Source: Boswellia sacra (Eukaryota; Streptophyta; Magnoliopsida; Sapindales; Burseraceae). From it: 64,000 nucleotides of DNA. The notes beneath the pieces were generated by a model that did no database searches, had not been told where the DNA came from, and saw nothing but the letters and a program-made list of their open reading frames with translations. The position numbers and the translations under genes were made by a program. Below, one piece after another: positions 1 through 10,522 of this stretch. Every line of letters starts with the position of its first letter. The stretch's first letter is position 1. The stretch is taken from the NCBI GenBank assembly GCA_013180625.2, contig SNVD02013943.1, forward strand, positions 1 to 64,000. Reading direction: 5' to 3'.

Positions 1-996
1 TTTTGGTTCCATTCCTACCGTATAAGTTTTAATTTTATTATGAGTACTGATTTTAACCAAAAAAAATAAATCACTCAGATATTAAGTTAATTAGATAGTT
101 TGACTTTTTAAATACTTCCTCTCTCTAAATTGTACCATAGATCTTTGAGTTGATTAGGATTTCTTACAGCAATTTTAATGTCATTATATTTTATCTCTTT
201 AATTTACAAAATCTTAAGATAAAATTAGAACCTTGGGGTTGTAAAGATTTGAACTTCATTAAATTGTTTCTTATTTTGTAATTAAAAGCACTGGTTAAAT
301 TAAAAGTACTGGTTAATCTTTTTAATTTTGTAAAATTATGTTTATAATTCTATTATTTGATGAATTATTATTATATTTATTTTCTGTTTAGAATGTGATG
401 ACACATACCATTGATTCATTTGGTTTGCCAAGATCGAATAAGGCTAAAAGTAAATTTTTAAAAATTTTCATTTGATTTAAAGAAAATCTATCAGCAATTA
501 ATAGGTTTTATATTTTATAAAATAATTATTTTTTAACATATTGTTAAAATTTGTTTCTATTATAAATAATTAATCAGTAGAGTTATAAGTGCTAGCGACA
601 TGCACGGTCCTGCAATTGAAGTAAATTAACTTATACAACTTGAAAAAATCACAGATATTCGCTAGCATTATATTTCCAACTTTGCGTCGTCTTCTCTTGA
701 GTGATTTTGATTTATTGACATTGATTTGCAATAAAATAATGGAAATTGTTCAATACTTTATGTGAAAAAAGTAGTAAAACCAACATATTTACTATTATTG
801 GATCTGAACAAATTAAAGTTAAAAAGGTTGCAACTTGTTCTCTCTCCACCCTATAACTAGTATTAATTTTCCATTAGGGTTGACCTGGAAATTAAAATGC
901 TTGTATGATCTATATATAATATGTAATTGGATTAAAAGAAAAGAGATTATATGTGTATATACGTGTGTGTGTGTGTTATGAGATTTTATTTAACGA

Positions 997-1028
<32 letters not shown>

Positions 1029-1080
1029 ATATATATAAAATATTACTAACATAATATAGTAAGTGATCTCTATCTTTTAT
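1..1080. other. AT-rich intergenic DNA, no gene seen
   Basis: No coding region or transposon end was recognised. The stretch holds homopolymer runs and a (TA)n/(TATG)n microsatellite at about 994-1037. Confidence 0.6.
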
Positions 1081-1167
1081 CTAGACTCCCCTCCTAACTT
1101 GAAGCAAACACCGCTGCTCCGCTGCCGCGAACTTGCCTACTCTCCATATATCGGAAGAACGACCACC

Positions 1168-2822
1168 GTTAGGTACTTCAATACCTATTTCACAAAGTTT
1201 TAACATCTTTATTAACTTGTAGTTGCTCTTTAATGCTTTGTTTTCACTTTACTCTCACTTGAATGCGATTGCTTTTATGTGGGTAAACGGGGGTTTGGGG
1301 CTTCTGGCTGTGCGGTTATGTTGAAAGAGGGTTGAGGAGATTCTAGTTGTGTGCTGGGTTGCACGACTTTGATTGTGCAATTGCAGTGCTCGATTGTGGG
1401 GGTCAAATTTGTTGGTTTTGATTTGTAGGGGCTTTGAATTTTCTGGGTTTATGATTGGTGATTGAATCTGTCCTTGTGTTTTATGGGCGTCGGCTTTTTA
1501 GTGTTTTCGACAAGTAATTGAATTTCTGGTGTTGTATGTTTTTGGCTTTGAGTTTTCTTGATTTATGATAGGAAATTGGAAGTTTTTTTTTTTTTAATCG
1601 TGGATTTGATATGTCCAAAACTTCACATGTTAGAAGACTTTTTTATCTTTCCCTTCCGCTTCATCAACTACTCTGTCCATTTAAAGAGCTAACAATTAAT
1701 AATTTTTGTTTCTTTCATAAAAATGTGTCTAAGAAATCTGTTGACTTAAAGAATCATGATATTATGCTGAAAAATCACTTGCTCTTAAGCTTTCAGGTAA
1801 AGATTAAAATTAATATTTAAACTTCTAAAAATAAATTTTTGTAGTTGTTGTTGGGTAGAGTCACAGTTACATAAGTAAAAAGAAATTGTATCTTTGTACC
1901 ATATATTCTTGGATTCTAATCATTAGTGTTTTCAAATTTCACTATTAATTGTAAGAGTTTACTACATAAATTTAAAGAAAGAAAGAAATTATAAATTAAG
2001 AGAATTATTAGTTCAATAAACAACATTTTCGATAATTGTAAGAGACCAATCGTCTGTCACATTAAGATCAACAAAAATCCCATCGAAGGCAAATCGATCT
2101 TTGTTGTATGCTTATGTAAATTTCATGGCAGTTTTTTCAAACAATGTGGCTATTGAAGAGAGTTTGTAGAAATTAATTAGAATTTGTTCAATAAACGGGG
2201 GGCTTTTTGATCTTAAGATCATGAAATTAGCTAAGCTAGTGAAAATACAAACTGCAATAAAATTATATGCTATGTCTTCCGGGCATTTCCGGTATGTACT
2301 TCAATACCTATTTCACAAAGTTTTAACATCTTTATTAACTTTTAGTTGATCTTTATTAACTTGTAGTTGATCTTTATTGCCTTGTTTTCACTTTCTTCTC
2401 ACTTGAATGTGATTGCTTTCATGTGCGTAAACGGTGATTTAGGGCTTCTGGCTGTGCGGTTGCGTTGAAAGAGGGTTGAGGAGATTCTAGTTGTGTGCTG
2501 GGTTACACGGCTTTGATTGTGCAATTGCAGTGCGTGGGGTTTAAATTTGTTGGTTTTGATTTGTCGGGGCTTTGAATTTTCTGGGTTTACGAAGATATGA
2601 TTGAATCTGTACGCTTTTTAGTGTTTTTGACAAGTAATTGAATTGAATTTCTGGTGTTGTATGTTTTCAGCTTTGAGTTTTCTTGATTTATGATAGGAAA
2701 TTGGAAGTTTTTTTTTTTAATCGTGGATTTGATATGTCCAAAACTTTATATGTTAGAAGACTTTTTTATCTTTCCCTTCCGCTTCATCAACTACTTTGTC
2801 GATTTAAAGAACTAACAATTAA
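1168..2822. repeat. Partial duplication, block A/B copies 1 and 2
   Basis: Bases about 1168-1720 and 2290-2822 are near-identical. Both begin with a GTACTTCAATACC-like stretch and both contain the phrases gattctagttgtgtgctggg and ccttccgcttcatcaactac. The second half of the block (from about 1611) recurs a third time at 4465-4735. The short ORFs inside are not conserved as proteins, so I treat the block as non-coding. It looks like 5'-UTR and intron sequence of a host gene, possibly the one that donated the eS24 exon at 4316. Confidence 0.7.
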
Positions 2823-3540
2823 TAATTCTTGCTTGTTTTATTTCCTTGCTTGCTTGTTTTGTTCAGTTGCGTTGATTATGTATTTCTTAGTAGTTTTGTG
2901 CGTGGAATTGTATTGTTGATAGTTCTAATTTTGTGTTAAGGATGGAACTGCAGTATTCTTGTTTAATTGATTTTGATATGTGATATATATACTGTCACTA
3001 GTATTCTTGTATGTTATTGATCTCCTGTCATGCATCATTCGGAGTTGTGAATATGGCCTATTTCTTTATGGCTTTTGGTGAAATGTTGAGGGCAAGCTGA
3101 TAGATTGAATAAAATAAAGAGAGAGAGTGTGTGTGTGTGTTTTTTTCCCCCTTTTTTGCAAGTGAATACTAAGGAAAATTGTGGCTATTTTCTTATGTTA
3201 AATTTGGTCACTCAGTTGAAAATTTCTTTGTCAGATGTATTTGTACTTTGAAATAAAGAATTGCAAGGAGAAGTAGGCTTCAGTACCTGAGCAAATAGAT
3301 GATGTGATTTTGTTTGTTCATAGCCTTTATAGCCCAGTAGGAAGGGAATTAGAGTGATATTGTATGAGATGCGTGTAGACTTATAAAAAAGGAACTTAAA
3401 AAAATATGCCCCCTAAAAGAATCTAGTATAAACATTTCAAGCCCCCCTACGACATCATATTGGTCACATTACAGGAACAGTATCAGCAAGTACCACACTA
3501 TTTCACATCACATTCACACGGCATCGACAAGAAGTGAACG
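2823..3540. repeat. Duplicated block C, copy 1
   Basis: This block of about 715 bp recurs at 5233-5960 with only scattered differences. Both copies contain the phrase gttgattatgtatttcttag, a GT microsatellite and the end catcgacaagaag. No protein is supported. Confidence 0.75.
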
Positions 3541-4315
3541 TAATACGCAAAGAGAGTTAAAGTTATGCTATGTTAATTTTAATCAGGGTAATTTAAAAAC
3601 TTATGCTATGTTGGTGTTTGTTGACTGCATGACTCTGGTTTGCAACTATTTTTCTGTCTTTTGTTTGCTTCATGAATATTGTGTCAGATTCTTTGAAGGG
3701 AATCCAACTTTTTTTGTGTCATATGCTGTCAAAGTTGTGCTGAGGAATCTCTGTGAAGTGATATCATGTGTATGATTTATATGGTGGATCTTGGAATGGC
3801 TGTACGAGCTTGATCTGATGAAATATTTAAGTAGATGCCTATGTGATGGTAGCTTTCTTGACGACAAATAAACCATATGGACTGGAGGAGATTTCCTAAC
3901 CTTTAAAAAATTTACTTAGAACGTTCAAAAAACTGTAGTATGCTTTTAGCTTTAGATTTGATTTTCTTTTTATTTGATTTTTAAAGTTTTAACTTTGAAT
4001 TTTAACTTGATAACAAATCAATTGGAGACTGGACTGTTCATCTATGTTATTTATTGCTTGCTAAGCATTTCTTGCATTCTATTATGTATACTTTTAGATA
4101 TCAATCTAATCTTGGTTTGACATGAAGAGTTTAGAAATGCCTCTGTTTAACTATTTTTGCATTGTTGTTACTTGGGCATGGGTCTTAATTCATGACTTCC
4201 CTTAATATTCTTTCTTTCTTGTTTGTGGATTCTTTTACCACGTAGTCCTGTCATACACTAGTGCATTTGTCCAATCCATTGTCTGTACTGAATTTCTTGC
4301 TTCTTGTGATGGTAG

Positions 4316-4402
4316 AATGGACTGGATACTAGGGTGGAAAAGTCAAGGAAGCAGTTGAATGAAAGGAAAAATAGGGCAAAGAAAATTCGAGGTGTAAAGA
4401 AG
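4316..4402 (+). pseudogene. RPS24: Orphan exon of cytosolic ribosomal protein eS24 (RPS24)
   Basis: An 87-bp exon with an AG acceptor just before it and a GTAATA donor just after it encodes 29 residues. They start [13 protein letters not shown] and end KIRGVKK. These correspond to the basic C-terminal part of the small-subunit protein eS24 (family knowledge). The exon is open and in frame. I could not find the preceding eS24 exons, with the N-terminal core, or the short final exon anywhere nearby. It is therefore a gene fragment, retained either in a partial duplication or as cargo of the adjacent CACTA transposon. The surrounding repeat blocks are probably intron or UTR pieces of the same gene (inference). 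Confidence 0.8.
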
Positions 4403-4464
4403 GTAATAAAGCTTGTTCATTCTGCAATTTGAATTCAATTTTTATTGTTAGATCTCTGCCCCTT

Positions 4465-4735
4465 TTTTATCTTTCCCTTTACATGTTAGAAGACTTTTTG
4501 TGATTTCCCTTCCGCTTCGTCAACTACTTTGTCTATTTAAAGAACTAACAATTAATAATTTTTGTTTCTTTCATAAACATGTGTCTAAGAAATCTGTTGA
4601 CTTAAAGAAGCTTGATATTATGCTGAAAAATCGCTTGATATTATGCTGAAAAATCACTTGCTCTTAAGCTTTTAGGTAAAGATTAAAATTAATATTTTAA
4701 CTTCTAAAATAATATTTTTGTAGTCTCAGTCGCAA
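4465..4735. repeat. Third copy of block B
   Basis: It matches 1607-1851, sharing atgttagaagacttttt and aaatctgttgacttaaagaa. It carries an extra internal 27-bp tandem repeat (gcttgatattatgctgaaaa twice, near 4610 and 4635). It is followed by a GC-richer UTR-like stretch at 4727-4815. Confidence 0.7.
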
Positions 4736-5232
4736 ACCAGCCTGTGGCCGCTCAGTCGCTCGCTCATCTCACCGGTCGTCGGTTAGTTGCTGTGTGCCGT
4801 CTCTCTGCTCAGTAAGTGATTTTGTCTAGATTTATAAATTAAAACTCCAAATAACTTAAAACTCCAACAAACAAGAAATAAGAAAAGTAAAATAAGATAG
4901 ATTTATAAATTACTTAATATTTTTAGTAAGGGTGAGACTATTTGCACTAAGGGTGTTCGTCGATTTGAAACTAACATCTTAGTGAATGGCCAAAAAATGG
5001 AAATTAAAAAAAGAGAGACTCATGCAAGACTTTCTTCGTCGACTTTTAAATCTGAGTTAAAAAACTGCAAATGGTGGCCAGAGTATTAATTAAATATGAG
5101 TTTTAGCCTCGCTAGGAATTAAATATTCTTGCATCCCCTTAAACATGACTGGGGAGTCATAATAATTTTAAATAGGCATATATTTTTGAATAATTTAATT
5201 CATTTTTAACAATAAAAGTTATTGATGGACAT

Positions 5233-5960
5233 CAATTCTTGCTTGTTTTATTTCGTTGCTTGCTTGTTTTGTTCAGTTGCGTTGATTATGTATTTCTTAG
5301 TAGTTTTATGCGTGAAATTGTATTGTTGATAGTTCTAATTTTGTGTCAAGTATGGAACTGTAGTATTCTTGTTTGTAATTGATTTTAATATGTGATATAC
5401 AGATATGTGATATACTGTCACTAGTATTCTTGTATGTTATTGATCTCCTGTCATGCATCATTCGGAGTTGTGAATGTGGCCTATTTCTTTATGGCTTTTG
5501 GTGAAATGTTGAGGGCAAGCCGATAGATTGAATAAAATAAAGAGAGAGGGTGTGTGTGTTTTTTTCCCCCCTTTTTTGCAAGTGAATACTAAGAACAATT
5601 GTGGCTATTTTCTTATGTTAAATTTGGTCACTCAGTTGAAAATTTCTTTGTCAGATGTATTTGTACTTTGAAATAAAGAATTGCAAGGAGAAGTAGGCTT
5701 CATTACCTGAGCAAATAGATGATGTGATTTTGTTTGTTCATAGCCTTTATAGCCCAGTAGGAAGGGAATTAGAGTGATATTGTATGAGATGCGTGTAGAC
5801 TTATAAAAAAGGAACTTAAAAAAATATGACCCCTAAAAGAATCTAGTATAAACATTTCAAGCCCCCAACGACATCGTTTTGGTCACATTACAGGAATAGT
5901 ATCAACAAGTACCACACTATTTCACATCACATTCACACAGCATCGACAAGAAGCGAACGT
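5233..5960. repeat. Duplicated block C, copy 2
   Basis: Second copy of the 2823-3540 block. It diverges exactly where the 69-bp tandem repeat begins. Confidence 0.75.
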
Positions 5961-5967
5961 AATAAAA

Positions 5968-6140
5968 CTGTGTTCCATGTACTTGTGACTGAGTTTGTTG
6001 CACAGTATTCCTGTCATTAGGAGAATGCAGTTGCGACTGCATTCCATGTACTTGTTGCTGAGTTTGTTGCATAGTATTCCTATCATTGGGTGATTGCACT
6101 TGAGACTGCATTCCATTTACTTGTTGCTGAGTTTGTTGTA
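5968..6140 (-). repeat. 69-bp tandem repeat, 2.5 copies, with Gln-rich coding potential on the minus strand
   Basis: The units start at 5968, 6037 and 6106 (the last is partial). The period of 69 bp keeps frame. Read on the minus strand, two overlapping frames are open, and one gives a 23-residue unit rich in Q, S and N containing SPNDRNT. It could be a fragment of a Q-rich host protein such as a Mediator or transcription-factor region. I do not recognise it, and no flanking exon supports a gene. Confidence 0.6.
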
Positions 6141-6929
6141 CTAATCCTTTGCATCAATATATGTAACTTTTAAACTGTCTTAAAATTAAGATATTTGCCT
6201 TTTAGGAGTAATGTAGAACTATTTCTTGTTTTACAGAAAATTATCAACGCCAACTTCAAAGCTTTTTCAGTTTAAGTTTCAATATCAACTTCAACAACTA
6301 GAGGATTACCATTAGTCAAATAGCACGACCAGGTATTTTTCTTATCAAAGTTATGCTTATAATGATAAATCATATATGAAATTTGAAGTGTCAATAAAAC
6401 TGCATATTACAACATATTTTCTGGACCATGAATGTTTGTTTGAGCTTTGAGATTATCTGTTTGGATTAATGTTATGTCTCACGCATGGAGTAATATTGTA
6501 AAGCACTGTAGATGACATGTATATAGATATATACATGCTTACAATGATCATAATATTATTATTAATTATCTTTATGCACAATTATACGTGCCTTTTTATA
6601 TTTATTGAATGTTTAGGCATTTGTTTTAGATTTTTGTGGATATTTTTTCACCCGTTTAATCTTGTAAATTCACCCCATTCATAACACAAATCATTTCTTC
6701 GTTGCCACAACATTAAACGAGTGTCTATGTATTAATAATACATATGTTACCTTTTAACCAAGAAAAATATACAAATAAGAAAACAGAAATTAGAAAACTT
6801 AAGTATCTAGCAAAACAATGACAAAGACTTAAAAATAAAACCTGATTTGTCTTTACCAATTATATATTTTTATCCCTAGAAACACTCTTAAGCTTAATTG
6901 CTTCAACAGGTGTTTCACCAATACAAGGA
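6141..6929. other. Presumed 5' flank or leader of the CACTA transposase gene
   Basis: AT-rich sequence with no ORF and no recognisable CACTA terminus (CACTACAAGAAAA) or subterminal repeat. An intron-like acceptor (tttcttgttttacag) occurs near 6236, so an untranslated exon may lie here. Confidence 0.35.
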
Positions 6930-9900
6930 ATGGACAAATCTTGGATGTGGAAGGATAGGTTGTCTACTGAGTATGACATTGGGGTTAGGAATTTCTTAGA
7001 TTTTGCCTCTGCCCACACAATCAACCCAAACTTCATGAGGTGCCCATGCAATGCTTGTCGTTGCTTGGACTTTCATACTAAAAATGAAGTACATCATCAT
7101 TTATTCTCCAACGGGTTTGACACAAATTACAAAACTTGGATTTGGCATGGGGAAGCAAATCCAATTAGGGAACCTAGTAACTTCATCAACTCATCATTTG
7201 ATGAATGCTCTTTTCCTATAGATGATGGTATAGATATGGTCAATGAGGCATTCAAATATTGTGACAATGATCCGAAATCTTTGAAAATTTTACTTGAAGA
7301 TGCTGAGAAGCCTTTATACCCAGGATGCACAACTCACACAAAATTATCTGCACTCATGAAACTTTATAATCTTAAAGGGACATTTGGATGGTCGGATAAT
7401 GGTTTTTCAGAATTACTTAAAGTAATTTCAGAAATGTTGCCACCGCACAATGAAATGCCTTCATCCATGTACGAAGCGAAGAAAACAATGGTTTCATTAG
7501 GATTGTCATATGAAAAAATACATGCATGTCCTAATGATTGCATTTTATATAGAAAAGAGTATGCATCCTTTGGCTCTTGTCCTACTTGTGGATTGTCAAG
7601 ATGGAAGAAAACGTCTAACAGCTCTAAATCTAGAAAAGGCATCCCTGCCAAAGTCTTATGGTACTTTCCCCCAATTCCAAGGTTTAGGAGGTTATTTCAA
7701 TCTCCTGAGATCGCAAAAAACCTTAATTGGCATGCCAATGGTAGAATCATAGATGGAAAACTTAGGCACCCTGCTGACACCCCATCTTGGACATTAATTG
7801 ACCGGTTATGGCCTACCTTTGGTGCTGAAAGTAGAAATCTTAGATTAGGAATTTCAGCTGATGGGATAAATCCACATAGTACCTTGAGTAGCACTTACAG
7901 TTGTTGGCCTGTGCTTACTGTTGTTTATAATCTCCCTCCATGGTTGTGTATGAAAAAGAGATTTATTATGTTATCTCTTCTGATATCGGGACCACGACAA
8001 CCCGGTAATGACATAGATGTTTATTTGGCACCATTGGTCGATGATTTGAAGCTTTTGTGGGATGAAGGAGTTGATGTGTATGATTCTTACAGGAAGGAAA
8101 CTTTTAACATGCGGGCCGTATTGTTGTGGACAATCAATGATTTTCCAGCATATGGCAACCTTTCTGGGTGTTCTGTAAAAGGGTACTATGGTTGTCCAAT
8201 ATGTGGGGAAGAAACATCTTCATGTAGGTTAAAACATGGTAAGAAAAACATCTACATGGGTCACAGACGATTCCTTCCTCTAAGTCATCCATATAGGTCT
8301 CAAAAAAAGGCATTCAATGGACACCCAGAACATGGTCTCCCTCCCAAACCACTTAGCGGGGAGGACATCTTACAAAAACTCGAAAATTTCCAAAATATTT
8401 GGGGGAAAAGTAAGGATAGGAAAAGAAAGAAAAGTGATCCTGATGAAAGCCAATGTTATAAGAAAAAATCAATTTTCTTCAATCTCCCATATTGGAAACA
8501 TTTATATGTTCGACACAACTTAGATGTGATGCACATTGAAAAAAATGTTTGTGAGAGTATTTATGGCACACTACTAAATATTCCGGGAAAGACAAAAGAT
8601 AATCTGAACTCTAGATTAGATCTTGTAGAGATGGGTTTAAGGGAAAAATTACAACCATCCCACAAAAACAGTCGAACATATTTGCCTCCTGCTTGTTACA
8701 CGCTGAGTAAGAAAGAGAAACAGTTGTTTTGCCAAACTTTACATGACCTTAGAGTTCCTTTTGGATATTGTTCAAATTTTAGGAACCTTGTATCCATGGA
8801 TGATTTAAAGTTGGTTGGCCTTAAGTCCCACGATTGTCATGCTTTGATGCAACAATTACTACCATTGGCCTTGAGATCAGTGTTGCCTAAGCATGTTCGG
8901 TATGCCATTACTAAGTTGTGTGTCTTCTTCAATAAGCTTTGCACCAAAGTTGTTGAAGTTCCTAAGTTACAAAAAATTCAAAGTGAACTTGTCATAACCT
9001 TGTGTTTGCTTGAGAAATACTTTCCACCTTCGTTTTTTGACATCATGGTGCACCTAACAGTACATCTGGTTAGAGAAGTTAGGTTGTGCGGGCCTGTCTA
9101 TCTTAGATGGATGTATCCTTTTGAGAGATACATGAAAATTCTTAAAGGATTTGTTCGGAATAGAAATCGACCTGAAGGTTGTATTGCTGAGTGTTACATT
9201 GCATCAGAGGCAATTGATTTTTGCTCAGAGTATGTTGGTGTTGTTGATGGACCTATGGAATTTGATGGTCCATTGCTTGGAGGTCGGGTGTTTTCTATTT
9301 CTCAAGATGAATGGTCACAAGCACACCTATATGTATTACAAAACATGGAAGAAGTGCAACCTTACATTGAGTAAGTATCTAATTTTCTTATTTCTTCATA
9401 TAATTTTAGTTGTTCGATTCCTTATTTTGTCCTATATATCTAACCAATGTTGTATTTGTTTTGCTAGAATGCATATGAAGTGGTTGAAGACTCGTTTTCC
9501 TAGGCAAGTGAAAAATGCAAAGTGGCTAAAAGATGAACACAATCGTACCTTTATCTCATGGTTTAAATTGGAGGTACATATTGAATTTCAACATATTGCC
9601 TTATGAATTAGTGTTTTCAGATAAATAATTTATCTATAGAGCTTCAATTAACATTTTTAGCATTGATCTTTAATAGGTTGGGAATGCTGTTAATAATAAT
9701 GAGGACATCTCTCCCACATTGAAATGGTTAGCAGAAGGGCCTCGTCCATATGTGAGAAGTTATTCCGGTTACGTCATCAACAACTGTCATTACCATACAA
9801 GAGAGCATGGGGAACACAAAGTCCATCAAAATAGTGGAGTTAGCATTGTGGCATCAACAATGCAAATTTCTAGTGCCAAAGACAAAAATCCAATAGTTGG

Positions 9901-10339
9901 GGATCTAACTTTTTATGGTGTAATTAACAAGATATGGGAGTTGGATTACCACTCCTTCAGCTTCCCTGTGTTTCAATGTGATTGGGTTGACAACAATGGG
10001 GGTGTTAGAGTTGATGAATTCGGGGTGCCATTGGTTGATCTCACTCGTGTCGGACACAAGTCAGATTCATTTGTTCTTGCTTCGCAAGTTAAGCAAGTAT
10101 TTTATGTGACTGACCAAAGTGATGAAAGATGGTCTATAGTTCAGTTCACCTCCGATAAATGTTACAAAATAGATAGAAGTCAAGATGAAATACCTTTATT
10201 GGTTGAACAACATCCATTCACAAATGCTTTACCTGCGGTTGACTCCATTGACACGTTTGAGGATGATGAGAGTGGGTGCCTTAGAGAGGATTTAGATGGC
10301 ATATGGATTGACAACAAAACTATCAAAAATTTGCAATAA
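6930..10339 (+). CDS. CACTA transposase, TNP2 family (spliced, 3 exons, 1069 aa)
   Basis: Exons 6930-9370, 9468-9573 and 9677-10339 join in frame: donor GTAAGT after 9370, donor GTACAT after 9573, acceptors TAG. The start MDKSWM is typical of the N-terminal transposase-associated domain (residues about 1-75), which carries a Cys-rich CPCNACRC stretch. The TNP2 catalytic core follows at about residues 230-440, with ADGINPH, GPRQPGNDIDVYLAPL and a CPICGEE cysteine motif. Then come a DUF4218-like region (about 625-775) and a DUF4216-like C-terminus in exon 3 (DLTFYGVI, FPVFQCDW). No frameshift or premature stop was seen, so the protein may be functional. It would bind the element ends and cut and move the element in the nucleus. 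Confidence 0.9.
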
Positions 10340-10522
10340 ATGTTAAAAGGTTCACCTTATCCAAAATTATAAATGGTTTTACTTTGTTTATTAATTGTAT
10401 TATTTTGAAACATCATTATTGTATTAGAGTATATTGCATATTCCTTTTACATTCTATAGTAATAGGTGTATTTAATAGATTAATAAAATGTTGTGTATTT
10501 TTTTTTTTGCAGGACAGCGGCA
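10340..10522. other. Spacer between the two CACTA genes
   Basis: The spacer is 183 bp and ends in a poly-T tract plus gcag at 10512. This looks like a splice acceptor just before the second gene's ATG, so the second protein may come from a 5'-spliced or bicistronic transcript. Confidence 0.4.

Noticed and set aside
1611..1820. Short ORF MSKTSHVRRLFYLS... and its copy near 2737
   Set aside because: It lies in a duplicated block. The copies differ by frame-changing indels and the protein resembles nothing known.
5968..6140. CRISPR-like direct repeats
   Set aside because: The units are contiguous, without spacers, and the genome is a plant. It is a simple tandem repeat.
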